DNA of 64,000 bases from Lepidostoma basale (Eukaryota; Arthropoda; Insecta; Trichoptera; Lepidostomatidae), in the NCBI GenBank assembly GCA_022606425.2, contig JAHDVF020001471.1, forward strand, positions 434,001-498,000. The letters run 5' to 3'. Positions 42,311-54,762 of this stretch are shown piece by piece. A program made the position numbers and the translations under genes. The notes beneath the pieces are model-generated. The model searched no databases. It was not told the DNA's origin and saw only the letters and a list, made by a program, of their open reading frames with translations. Every line of letters begins with the position of its first letter. The first letter of the stretch is position 1.

Positions 42311-45300
42311 GATCTATAATAATAATTTATTATCATTAACTAGTATTGTCTTTATATCCACTCTGTTACATTATAAAAGATGGCGTTGACGCGAATCAAT
42401 AATAAGAAGTAAATGATTTGTGAGAATGAAATTGAGATTTCCTTGTAGATATTGCGGCAGACAAATCGTGGAGCGAAATGGAGTTTTAAAGAGAGCAGCG
42501 ATTGCCGAGAACAAGGAAAGATATAAAAATAAAGTAGAGCAAGCGACTACTTAGACTTTTAAATGAACAAATTAATAATGAATATGAAGCGAACCGCGCT
42601 CATAATAAATTCAAGAAAATAACACACATAAAAAGGAACAAAGAGCTGTATAATTTGAAACGGAAAAGTTTTAAAAAGAAAACTCGAGAGCGCAAATAGA
42701 AAATGAGGGGAAAAATCCCGTAAGGAAAGTAAGCTCAGAAGGAAATGTCTATTATATTCCGGGGAGGACCCCCTCGCAGAATATTCATATTGTCTTAAAC
42801 CTGTCTTATTTACTTTACGGAGATGAAAACTTCTCGGCAAAAAGTCTCTTATATATTTCAGGAGCATTTATAACAAACAAGACAAAAGCATGTTGGAGAA
42901 AGGTATTAGCGCTTCTCTTTTACCATTTATTCTTCTCTTTAAAATATAATTTCAGTAAGTACGCCGTGCCGGGAGGGTGGCGGGAAGACGCTCGTTTTTT
43001 TACGAATGAATAACAATTTATTTCGAGTCGCGTAATACTCGCCGAGTGTAACGGAGACGACACAATTTATGAAATACCAACAAATATTGCGAGCGGTGAC
43101 GTAAATTTGTAATTCGAGAGCGTCCTTTTTATTAGCTACTCCATTTATCCTCCATAAAACTCCGCGGGGATTCTCCCTTTTCCGGGTAACAGATTTGACG
43201 GCAGTGTAAAATCGTATCGGGTGCAACTACAGCCGGGCCGAGAGCTGCAAAGCTCCGAGATAAGGCGGGATCGGTCTTGGCGGTCTGGGACGCTATCACC
43301 GCTACCGAGGTCTCTCCCGGCTCGGCTGGGGGAAATGCGGGAGCACGGAGAACGTTTGTTGCACCTTAGTTCTAAACGGTTAATCCTTTAAATTAATAAA
43401 CAAAATCCAACACCCTGTAAGATGGACGGAGGACGTGCCTAGGGATTGCATAAGCGAAACTGATGAAAGGGCGCCGCTGCGACCGACAACAGCTTTCGGT
43501 AAGCGGTGGGTAACTCTCTATACTCTATACTCTCTATACTCCGTTAGATTTAATCTCATAACACTGTAGTGTACTCAAAACATTTCCTTGTAAAATTTCA
43601 TTATCCGTTATAAGCACTTAAATACGACGATGAATCTATTGTAGAAGTGTGCTATAAAGTAACGCAAGAATGGAAAATATCGCGAGAGAGATTATAGCAA
43701 AGATTAGCCGAGGAATCCAATAAGAAAGATTAGTAATTGGAGTCTAGCGTGGGTACGCAAAATTGCCTTTAAAAAGCTTTCCAAGTATGAGTTGTATTCA
43801 TAAATAAATAACAAAGTGGAATTAATAAAACAGAACAAGTAGAGCACGGGATAAAGTCGACAGCCCTCGAGCGGCCGGGCGGCTCGGGGTGGCGGCGGCA
43901 GGAGGGGCCATAGCGCCGGATTTAGTAGGAAAATGATGCGGCAAGACGATATATCCGGCAAAGGAAAAATCCGGGATTCAAACGGAACGTCACATGTTGT
44001 TTCCGAGCTAGATTTATGGGCGAGCGAGGAGAATTTGCAATAAAGAACGAGAGCCGCGCCGGGGAGACAATCATATTATTGGGGATAAAAACGCTTAATG
44101 GGCAGCTCGGGTGTGAACACAATACTCGGCCGGAATAAATATTATACGAGCTAATAAACCCAGCACGGGCACACCCACGACTGCGGCGAGCGGGACACCC
44201 GTTCCCCGCCGGCTTACGCCGCAGATCAAATCTGGATTAATAAACTGTTGAAGAGGAATAAACATATTTATGTTTCTAGTAAAGGAGCGCGTTTTATTAG
44301 TTCATAATCCGGTAAACACTTCTCTCTCCGTTCGTTCGTTAGGGAACCGAATAAAAACTTCGGTTACGACAGGCCGAATGGTTAAATGTTAGTTAGATGA
44401 CTTCCCTTTATTATCTCGGGCGCAAATACCGCCGAAACTTCTGTCCGCTGTAATGCGGAGTTTTTCATTACAGAAGGGCGTAACTTGGTACAAGTGTGAA
44501 CGAGCCGGAAGAAGCAAAAAGCGAGGACCCGATTGTCATCATATTTTCGGAGGCGGTGAGAATAAATTTTGTGCCAACTCAGATGGGAGAAAACGGTTTT
44601 TCATGAGCAGACATTTAATAAAAAAGGAGGCAGAAACATTTACAAGCGAAAAGAAAATACTTAAGATAAAAAGTCGAATTTTCTTTTGCCAACCCAAGCT
44701 TATTTCCAAAAGTCGACTCGCGGGCTAGATTTGCAAATCAACGAAAATTTATTTTCTTTTTTTGTCGTTCGGTTGCCCGCATAACGTCAAAAGTTTCTTG
44801 TGTTTATCCAACAAAAAGACAAGTTTATATTCAATATTAAACTACTCGAGAAGGAGACGGTGAGCGACGAGGAGCTGGCGAAACTTCCTTATTCATACAA
44901 GCCATAAAACTCTCGGAGGGAATCGGTCGAGGGGGGTTAGATGTCCGCACTCGACGTGCGGTCGCGCGAGGCGGTACTGGGCTCCGAGGAAATATTAAAC
45001 GTTAGAAAATTAGAGGTCAACTCATCCCTCGCAGATAAAGCGAGGAATATTTCGCTAAAATTAGACTGAAGTAAAATAAATATTGGTACAAGATCTCATT
45101 AATCACAAGTATTTTTAAAAGATTTACTGTAAATGTGCTTAGTGGAAACATTTTAGCGAAATTGCGAAGGAAAATGGTTGAATATTAAAAAACAAATAAC
45201 ATTCCAATTACTCAAAGCACGTTAAAAGTTGAAAAAGGAAATATAACGAGACGAAAGATCGACAAAGGACCCTCCCCGGGGCCGGCGTCTCCGTCTCGTC

Positions 45301-47036
45301 TTTTCAATTAATTACCATTTCTTTGGCATTTATATTAGTCGTGTCAGTGGAGACATCTTCCAACTCCACTCTGGTGTAATTTAATTCAGAGTACATACAC
45401 ATTTAGGTACGGCGGAGGAATATTTGATTAAGAACTTGGGAGGGAAATTTTAGACCGAGTTGAGAATTTTTGACAGGGACGCCCGGAGGTATCTTCGGAA
45501 GTGGATGGGAAATTAATATAAAAACAGGACGACAATTTCAGGATACAAATTTAGCATTTAAGGGTAATTATTGTTTTTGACATCGGTGGGAAAATAATCT
45601 TGTGATTGGATTTGTGGAATCGGTGACCTCGATTATCCCAAGTAATGAGAATTTTAAGGCGATGAAGGCAATTTACAAAATAGTACAAAATGTACATATA
45701 TTTTCAAATTGCATAATAAATGTTTAAACAACTTATAGATAATAAACCCAATTACAGAAGAAAATTGAACAATAATTTACGTAATTATAGAAAAAATATA
45801 TCTCGAATACTCAAAAAGCAATACCGGTTTAAAAAAAATACGATGAGTTTCAAATTTGTTTTTCATGATTAAAAATTTCGCCGAGTACGTAAACAGTGTA
45901 TAAAGAAAGCAAATATTTCCAAAGAATATTATAAAAGTTAAAACAACTTATGTATATATATTATATCCAAATTAAAGAGAAAATTAAAACGATGATTTAC
46001 GTAATTAAAGAAAAATATATCTTACGAATGCTAAAAAGGAAAATCGAAAAAAAAACAAGATAAGATTCAAATTTGTTTTTCATAATCAAAAATTTCGCCG
46101 GTTTAATTAATCGGAAAAATCGCTACTCCATCAAGACTGCCGGGAAGGAAAGTCTAAATAAAATACGATTAATTTAGAGAGTTTTTCTTCAGGGCGTAAA
46201 ATTGAAAGTAAGGGAGGGTAGAATATAACGGGCGGTATTACGGTGCCGGGAGGGGGGAGCTGTGAGTGAAAAGCGGAAAATAAGAAGGCCGGGGTGGGTG
46301 AGCCCGCCCGCCGGCAGACCCCCGCTCGGGTTCCCGTGTCGGCATTAAACTTTCGAATTACGGAATCGTTAAAACTTAATAATAAAAAGCTAAAATTTCA
46401 GCCCGCCCAGAGGGTAGGCGGTAGGAGCGGATGCTAATTGAGTTGGGAAGCAGTGTTTTAGATACCAGATGAAATGTTTTATTTTGGTTTTATCATCTCG
46501 TTGCTTGGATGGAAGCTTTTGTAAAATAATATAAAGTGACATTGAAAATATATATTCAAAATGCTATATATTAAATACAGTAAAAATTGTAGTAACATAT
46601 GTTAAAGTTGTCTTATCGTGAATATATAATAAATTGATAGAATAAGTCGAAAAAAAATAAAGATTTAGTACATTTTTTTAAATGTTTAGTTGGTTTAAGA
46701 ATTTATTATAATAAAAACAATACATGATATAAAAAATATGTTTTAAATTATTACCTACCTTCATTATTTAAAAATACTATAGGTATCATACAAAATCAGA
46801 GGTGTTGAACTTGGCAATAAATAATAACACTTAATGAATAATTTTTGATTAAAGAATAATTTATAAAAACATCTTAATTCAACATTAAACCTCATATATT
46901 CCCATTAAACAAACAATCTTAATTAAATAACAAACACACCTGCTTCCAGACATAACTTCACCCGTTAATTTAGTACAAAATAAGTAATTTGTGTATTGCG
47001 AAAAATTTTTACATCCGAAAAATATCTAATTAAAAT
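42311..47036. other. 4.7-kb block almost free of recognisable repeats
   Basis: No LINE end, SINE, hairpin or hAT-like end was recognised across most of this block, unlike the rest of the window. The plus strand is visibly purine-rich for much of 42.4-46.4 kb, with GC patches at 43270-43340, 43860-43910, 44160-44220 and 46230-46320. A possible LINE shred (PVRWTEDVPRDC) occurs at about 43420. It may be constrained regulatory DNA of the host gene. Confidence 0.4.
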
Positions 47037-47222
47037 AATAATAATTAAATAAAACGATGTTTTTTAACTACTTCCACTTTTGTCTTTATTTAGACAGCGA
47101 CCGGTTTCGCCAGGCTCGCTGGCCAGTCTGTCGATGCCAGCGAGCCTGGCGAAACCGGTCGCTGTCTAAATAAAGACAAAAGTGGAAGTAGTTAAAAAAC
47201 ATCGTTTTATTTAATTATTATT
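47037..47222. repeat. Perfect 87-bp-arm palindrome, hairpin family (d)
   Basis: Arms 47037-47123 and 47136-47222 are exact reverse complements with a 12-nt spacer. On the plus strand, 47128-47160 reads CTGTCGAT, stem GCCAG/CTGGC (loop CGAGC), then GAAAC-CG-GTC. CCAGT before the box can pair with GCTG after GTC (four pairs), giving a short stem I. Related half copies lie at 18365 and 63244. Confidence 0.85.
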
Positions 47223-48249
47223 TAAAATGAACTTCCATCAAGAGATTTCAGTAAAATCATTTGATTATCTAATTAAAATAAATTTGTACACTAGAACAAT
47301 AAAACATAATTAACAACTCCCAAATCACAACACAACTTCTTCTTATTTCTTCGTTTCCTCATTACTGAGGGTCGTGATATATGGAACAGCCTGTGGCCAA
47401 AACAACACTACTAGACGATGAAAAATAAATAAATGGCTATTCATTATTATTATCACCGAATTTATTATTTAATGGAAGCAAGATAAAAGGTAATAAATTG
47501 AGCAGAATCAGAGGTGGGATTTACGAGTGTTGAGCCTTGTGGTGGAATCAAGCCGCGAAAAGCAAATCGCGAATCAGACCGCCCGAACATCGAGCGTGAA
47601 AATTGCTGAAAAGAAAAGCGACTCGCGTGCGAAATGCATATAAAAAGTTAATGTCGGGCATAAATAAACAATACTATTTAAACACGTTTTACTTTTATCG
47701 TACGGTTGACACGAATTAACTGAGCGAGGAAACTTTTGTAAAAAAACCTTATGCGGACTACTGGCGTCCTATATACGTACGTTTCACCAGGAAATTATAT
47801 AGAGCCGACAGAATGGTAGTATTAACCCATTAACATCCCCTGTACACGCTTGTGTACACCTGCTTTGGATAGTTTCACTTCTAAGCCGTCCACCGTACAC
47901 ATATGTGTTTATCTTTATTTTTATTAATACAATTTTTACTTTGTTCAGTATAACGCAGTAAATACAAAAAATCTTGTATTGTTAATTACTAACACTGTAA
48001 ATATCCAATTAAAATAAGTGGATATTAACATTGTTTTTATAAATTCTTCTTCCAAATTAACAATTTAATTCGATAGTGTCAACGTTTCAATAAAGTGAAA
48101 AAATGTTGTGAAAATAGAATGTTTATTTATTATTATTATAATTATTAAAAATTATGTATAAAACTTAGTTTATTAATGAAAAATTATTTGATTGTGTACT
48201 ATAAAACAATAATAGCAACAACTATATAGTTTTTATAATAACATAATAG
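47223..48249. other. Intron, little recognised
   Basis: A short block at 47339-47420 (CTTCTTCTTATTTCTTCGTT, then CCTCATTACTGAGGGTCGTG) looks like a degraded LINE or SINE end. Nothing else is supported. Confidence 0.3.
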
Positions 48250-48655
48250 AACTAAATACAAGGAAATCCACACTTCGCTCGGCGAACTCCTCGGCAATAG
48301 GAAGATTAGTTGAGCCAAAGCGTTGCCCTAGTATAAATTTCGGGGATCGAGCGTTCGCGGTAGCCGGTCCATCAGCTTGGAACAATCTTCCTTCACAACT
48401 CAGATGCATAAATGATCCGACAGATTTCAGATCTTAGCTGAAAACCGATATTTTTCATATTTCATACCCAATTTTAAACCTGCATATTTTGTTATATTAT
48501 ACTTTCTAATCGATCGCGAATATCAATCAGATGCAGCGTTCACATTTAGATTTAAAACACGTCTTAATGCGCCCTTGAGGTGATTACATCACAAAAACGG
48601 CGCTTTAAAAATTAGCATATTATTATTATTATTATAAGAAATTTTCAAACTGGTT
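48250..48655 (+). mobile_element. LINE 3' end, family F (ATT tail)
   Basis: The translation contains FGDRAFAVAGPSAWNNLPSQ followed by LRCINDPTDF, a well-known C-terminal motif of CR1/L2-group LINE proteins. The 3' UTR has CGCCCTTGAGGTGATTACAT and ends in (ATT)n. 5'-truncated. Confidence 0.8.
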
Positions 48656-48659
48656 TCGT

Positions 48660-51047
48660 TTATCACTTAGAAGTTTATTTTGACGACAAATTTATTTTGT
48701 ATTTATTTATTGTATACAGATAACGAATGCCCGCGTAATTGATATCATGTAGATTTTCTTGAATAATGATGCTTAAACAGTATTCTACGCCGTGATTGAG
48801 GTAAAGATAAGTGGAATGATTGAATTCTTTATACTGGTAATATAAATAATAATCAGCTCGTTAAAAATTATCCAACCCGATCGCGCCAACACATTTGGGC
48901 AATGGCAACACCCGGTTGCCGACCAAACTCAGATTGTCGAAGATACGGACGCGCCATGCCGTACGCACTCGACCAACAATAATTACGGCAGCTCTGTGTG
49001 ACCGAACACAAATTGTGAAATCGTAAAAAAAAAGCATTCACAATTATTTAATATGAACACCGGTTACTAATTTATGATATACGCTTTTTTCTCCACCGAT
49101 AAAATGCATGTTGGCTCGTAGTAGATCCACAGATAACTTCATACAGGGGACTGGTTTAACGAGATAAATTATGATACATTTTTTACCAACGACAACAACA
49201 TTGAATGTTAATTAAAATGAAACGAGATCGCAATAAATAATGCTTTATTAATAAATCTGTTCTATTTTCAAATCATTCGGTTTAACATTTGTGTTGTCTG
49301 GCAGTTCGAACATATTTACTTGACACAGAAATTCACCATTGATAAACTCGTATAAACACGGGGATAATAAATTTGTATTTGGACATAATCCATTTGCATA
49401 AAACACACATTCAAATTCATCGAGAACAAGTAATATTATGTTTGCGCTTTGGGAAATTTAATATGTCTTCTTTTGTGATATTTTTTTTTACGTTTATGAA
49501 ACAATATCAAACTGGGTCAAAATATGAACTAAAGTTAAATGATTAATTAGACTAGTAAAGTGTTGATTTAAACTAAACAAAATGAACGTATTTAACCCAT
49601 TCATCGCCACATGTTTGTAGAAACAGCGCGCCGGTACGCCACGTATTTTCTCCCAAACTATCGAAAAATATCGATCCTTTTTGGTTTGTTAATATTTTTA
49701 AATATTCATAGATGTCGTGAGAAAATCGGAATTAATTTTGAAATACATCTTTCGAATATTGCGAAGCGCGCACAGCAGCACTTATGGCGATCGTCTACGT
49801 AGAGCGCACATGTGTGCTTACGGCGATCATCGGGTTAAGTACGGTGTAAACGTATAAAAATATAGACAATGAGTAAATAATTGAAATGGTGTTATTGTAA
49901 AAAAAAAAACACGAATAATAATTCTCCAATAAATTAAGCTCGAGATAGAGAAATAAAACAGAATTACAAATAACTTGGAATAAATCTCATAAATCCATCG
50001 TGTCAGATTAATTCGAAATAGTCAACAAAGTAATAATTTAAATTATGCGCATTCATAGAGCCGGATACATATCTAGTAGTCGCTAACATTTCGTAGGCAA
50101 CGGAAAAAAGGAGGAATGGCCATCGGTATTACGAAAATATTATTTAAAAGAGATCGTATCTCTCCTCCCTGTCGGCTGTCGGCATAATGGAGCGTAGAAA
50201 AAATGCGAGCGTGAGACATAGACGCTGGGAATTTCAAATAAATCTCTAGGACGTTTTATCTTGTAGTCATTATCATATTCGTTGAATATCAATGAGCGGG
50301 GAGTGCGAGCGGCGGGCGGCGGGCGGGCGGCGCGGGCCCCTCCACCCTCGGTCCGGGAGATATTATTTATGGCCGACTCTGCCAAATGGGATAAACAGAA
50401 AACTTTCTCCGTACTGATTACGAATTCCAGTATGAAATTGAAGGAAGAGAAATAATATTTATATATTTGGGATAAACATCTTTAGGGATAAAGCGAAGCC
50501 AGTAGATGAATTATCGCCGCGCTATTATACTCGTATCTACGCGATACGCGCGTCCCGTTCATGGAAGAATACGAGTACAACCCGGCTGGCACTGGTCTCA
50601 CACTTCTGGCAGGAACATAATTACCATTCAATGTGCGAGGAGTTCTGCCAGAATAATTAATAAGGCGTAATAAATTAGATGTATAATTTGCTCAAGAGAT
50701 TCCGACTTTATTGTCAGCTCTGCTGTGCGGCCCGAAATACTGAAAGGAAAATCGGACGGTCCGTCATGAATATTAAATACTCGGTTCGTTGTAATTTATA
50801 TGCTTTTAAATTGTGACGGTAGGATGAGTTTGATGAAACTCCGGACGAGAGAGAAATTACACTAAATGAAAATTCGCCGTCGGAATGTTGACATTATCAT
50901 AACGGTAATCATGAAAATTGTTCTATATTAAATCACTCGCTGTTTTTTTGGATGAACATGAATTTATCAGTACAGACAATCGCCCTCCCAATTCTTTCGG
51001 TGAGTGAGTACGCCGTTATTTACATAATATAATAATATAAAAAATAA
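48660..51047. other. Intron, repeat-poor
   Basis: No supported element. A GC-rich patch at 50295-50360 lies in a minus-strand open frame (AESAINNISRTEGGGARAAR) without splice support. Confidence 0.35.
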
Positions 51048-51100
51048 TAATAATGAAAGGGTCACTAAAATGGTTTGAAAACATGGAAACAATGAATGAT

Positions 51101-51415
51101 CTTCTTCTTCTTCTTCTTTTAACGGATCTATCGATCTGTGACACAGGGATCATGTCTCGTCGGATGATGAGGTCAAGCTGTCCTTCCATCTCTTAGGCGG
51201 TTTTCCAGGTGGGCGGTGTCCGGAAGGGATTTAATAAGCGGCTGTATATGCAAGTCTGTCACGATCCATTCGGGCTACATGGTCCCTCCAGTATCTTCTT
51301 CTGGATCTACTCCACTGAACGATATCCTCTATTTCGCAAGTTTTTCTTATGTCTACGCTGCGGACACGATCTCGGAGAGTTTTTCCAGTAATTGATCTTA
51401 GGACTTTCATCTCCT
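51101..51415 (-). mobile_element. RTE-like LINE with AAG tail and 11-bp TSD
   Basis: Perfect 11-bp TSD CAATGAATGAT at 51090-51100 and 51416-51426. The minus translation gives MKVLRSITGKTLRDRVRSVD and EIEDIVQWSRSRRRYWRDHV, then a (AAG)n tail. It is inserted into family A. Confidence 0.85.
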
Positions 51416-51462
51416 CAATGAATGATAAAAAAGGTATATATTTACGATATAAACATAACATT

Positions 51463-51511
51463 TATATAGTTTGTAATGTCTGTTGAGATAATTTGAGTTG
51501 ATTTGATAGAA
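51463..51511 (+). mobile_element. CR1-like LINE tail fragment, family E
   Basis: TAGTTTGTAATGTCTGTTGA followed by GAGTTGATTTGAT matches the end of the 3' UTR and start of the tail at 7540-7580. A second insertion within family A. Confidence 0.6.
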
Positions 51512-51702
51512 ATAGAGGAAGACCGCGGAAAATGTGGCACGATCAAATCAATCAAATATTAAAAGTCCACCACACGAGGAGTCGGAGAAATCGATGTGCG
51601 TGCAATACACGATGTATGAATGTTGAGGAAACGAGAAAAGTATGTCAGGAAAGAACTGTGTGGCGGTCCGTTCTTTCTGCATACCCCTAAGGGGGGACGG
51701 CG

Positions 51703-51885
51703 TGGGGTAGGCAGAAAGAATGGAACGCCACACTGTTCTGTCCTGAAATACTTCACTCGATTCCTCTACATTCATACATCTTGTCATGCACGCACGTCGA
51801 TTTCTCCGACTCCTCACGTGTCCGACATTCAATATTTGATTGATTTGATCGTGCCACGTTTTCCTCGGCCTCCTCTTTTATGAAA
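51703..51885 (-). mobile_element. LINE family A copy, tail-to-tail with the previous one
   Basis: GGGGTAGGCAGAAAGAATGG through CTCCTCACGTGTCCGACATT. It has lost the stop and TTAG tail at the junction with the plus-strand copy. Confidence 0.75.
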
Positions 51886-52049
51886 ACAATATTATTTCAT
51901 ATATTATTTTATTAAATTTCAATCCTAGGGATTGGTTGGAAGCAAAGTGTAATATTTTTGCTGGTTCTTAATATGTGACTTGGACCTTTATTGTGGTAGT
52001 TTCCCTTTGTTTTCCACATTTTTATAAACAACAGTTTATTTGAACCCAA

Positions 52050-52222
52050 TTAAGATAGCTATCAATTCTCACAACATATGATAGTTGATAGCTAGTCAAT
52101 CGCCATTTTTTTTTATCACGACCAAAGACAACGTATTTTTTTTCGATCATCGCCGGGAATCGAACTCGGGATTTTCGGTGTGGTAATCATAGGTATTGCC
52201 ACTTTGCCACGAAGGCCGTTAT
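52050..52222 (-). mobile_element. tRNA-derived SINE, diverged
   Basis: AGTCAATCGCCATTTTTTTT, then ATCGCCGGGAATCGAACTCG (B-box complement), then CACTTTGCCACGAAGGCCG (head). Confidence 0.7.
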
Positions 52223-52932
52223 ATTATATATTAAATAATTAAAATAATAGTCTAGAAAACCACGTCATGCGTATAAAATTTGGACACTCACAGAACAGAT
52301 GACTATAAAAATTCGCAAGAAGCATTGTTGTGAAATCGAATCCATTGTTATTAATTAACGCGCGGCCAGAGTGCAAATAAGCTCCCGACGACACGCGGTG
52401 CATTCAACAAGGGCCATTACCGCCAAGGGCAGGCCACTTATTTTCATTAGCAGTACGGGGCATAAAAAAGACGGAATAATGATAAAATTGCAAAGCTCCC
52501 TTCTGTGAATCGCGAGAATTGATCGAGTCGATCAATATACAATAATAACAAGCACTAAAAACAAAGCGATCGAAAACGAGGTAACAATCAAAATATATGA
52601 CAAAATAAAAAGAGAAAATACAAGAAGAGAAAAGACGAATTTAATTCATATATACTTATTTTGTTCGGCCGCATTAAATAATATTTTTATTTTATTTATT
52701 TAACTATATAGATGGTTATTTATTTTACAAGAATCGGTACTAGGTTCTAATAACATGATTGTTTTCATAAATTACAGGTAAAACGTAAATATAAACATCA
52801 ATATGAGGGACAACGAAGGTGTCTCCACGTGTGGTATAACCATAACTGTAACATCCGGCATCCCTTTAAACGACACAATGTCGGAAAAACCTTCTACCAC
52901 AGTGGCAAGAGAAGAAATATGATCCTTTAAAG

Positions 52933-53256
52933 GTTAGTTTCTCAAAGTGGGCGATTACGCCCCCTTGTGGGCATTTGAGACTTTCAGGGGGGCAGTAGAA
53001 GACCCAGAAAAAATAGAGAGCGTGGGCAGATAAAAAAATATAGTCTAAAAAGACAAAAAAAAACACGCTAATCATTTCTTCCCTTTCTTCCTTCGGTATT
53101 CTAATGTCGTTTTCAGATACATAAAAGATTTAATAATATTTTAAAATTCAACTATGTGTTTCTAAATATTTGGAATAACTTTTATGGGAGGGGGGCGTTG
53201 AACGTTTATTTTTCTTGTAAAGGGGGCGGTGGCCCCAAAAAGATTTGAAACCTATG
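52933..53256. mobile_element. hAT-like MITE with 8-bp TSD
   Basis: Left end GTTAGTTTCTCAAAG and right end (reverse complement) CATAGGTTTCAAATC are flanked by perfect 8-bp duplications CTTTAAAG at 52925-52932 and 53257-53264. The interior has CGCCCCCTTGTGGGC near the left and GGGGGCGGTGGCCCC near the right. Same end family as 9010-9440. Confidence 0.8.
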
Positions 53257-53264
53257 CTTTAAAG

Positions 53265-54296
53265 GGTCATTGCTACAAAATTAGCTTGCCATTGATACGA
53301 GAAGGATAAAAAAACAAATTACAAAATAATGAGGAAAAAAAAACTCTTCATATAATATTAAACATAAGAGGTTCGCCGTCCATAGGCTTGAAGAACCCTG
53401 ATATGACTCACCTTTATTACGCCTCACTAATATTTTTTTTGTTCACAACGTTCACCGAGAGATAACTATTTCGCCATATGTACCAATTATCAACATACGT
53501 ATAAAAATTATTTGAGAAAAATAAATTTTAACTCCTAGACCGATAAGCAAACCTTACTTTATTTGTCATCGCTATGCGACATATTCTTCGTAGACAGGTT
53601 TTAAATAAAATTTCTCGAATATCAAAGAAAAATAATAAACGCAGTCTTGATATCGTGAAGCGAACGACTTATTAATCTGACTAAAGTCAGTCGTAGCGGG
53701 TAAAGGGTTAAGATTACAAAAAGTGAAATGGCCACCATCGATGAATCAGTGATCGGCTCATACGAGGCGAGGCCCGATACTAGGAATGTGAGGTTTTATG
53801 CTGGAGGGATATTATAAGAGTCGTCGTCGAGGACAATGGGGGGTTAGGGAGGAGCGGGTGACGGAGCGAACACAATGGATAGTCGGCTAATTAGCAAACA
53901 GCCCGCGATCCGAGACCGAGATCAGCACCGACAGAATACCAAATAGTTACCAGAACCGGTGGTGTCAAGTGTAAGGGTGCCATCGCCCGACCTGACGAGA
54001 GCTTCAACGTTTAATATAAAACTTACATATTTTATTCCACAAAAAAAAGGTTTTCTTTAATGGTGTATGTAATATTATCCTTACTGATGTTTAACTAAGG
54101 TATATTATTAAATTTATTTCGGTATTACAAATTTACGTTTAAATAAAATGTCTACTGAGCTGACTCAGTTAAGCACTGTGGTCCATGACCATAGAAAACC
54201 TCACCCGGAATATTTGTGATAATTTGCCAATGGGTAGAATAAAAAGCTGTTCAAAATATGGATGTTGTGTAAAACAAACAATTATATGTATCTTAA
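53265..54296. other. Intron, nothing recognised
   Basis: 53740-53990 is mixed in composition and repeat-free; no coding or RNA evidence. Confidence 0.35.
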
Positions 54297-54751
54297 TAAT
54301 CTGAACCTGAAACTCCGACAAAGAATGATTAAATGTTATATATGGTATGTTCTAGTATGTGGCTGCGCAACTTGGAGTCCGAAAGTGAATGTAATGAACC
54401 GGTTGGAAGCGTTTGAGATGTGGATATACCGCAGAATCCTCCGTATACCGTGGACCGATAGAGAGCCAGAGCCAATAGAGAGCTGTAGTCGAGTGTGAAA
54501 GTTAGAAAGGTCTAATATTTGGGTATATACTAAGGGGAGAAAAATACCACCTCCTTTGACTGATATTAATGGGTAAAGTAGAGAAACATTAGTGTTGGTA
54601 TAAGGCAGTTGTCCTGGCTGCGGAACATAAAAGATTGGATAGGAATGACCAGAGTCCAGAACCTGTTCCAAGTGGCGCAGGACAGAGATGTCTTTGCTGC
54701 AGTGATCGCCAACGTTTGGGGATCTGACACGGCACCGGAAGAAGAAGAAGA
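54297..54751 (+). mobile_element. LINE family B with GAA tail and 11-bp TSD
   Basis: Perfect 11-bp TSD ATGTATCTTAA at 54286-54296 and 54752-54762. The frames read LKLRQRMIKCYIWYVLVCGC, then NRLEAFEMWIYRRILRIPW, later QVAQDRDVFAAVIANVW and a (GAA)n tail. Frameshifts disable it. Confidence 0.85.
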
Positions 54752-54762
54752 ATGTATCTTAA

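Larger units (their letters stand above)
51048..51702 (+). mobile_element. LINE family A copy split by two later insertions
   Basis: AAGGGTCACTAAAATGGTTT at 51058 continues after the 51101-51415 insertion, and again after a CR1-like tail, into GAAATAGAGGAAGACCGCGG at 51511 and onward to GGGGGGACGGCGTGG. The order follows the family A protein (RWFGH, then GRPRKMWHDQ, then the SA-YP end). Confidence 0.75.
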
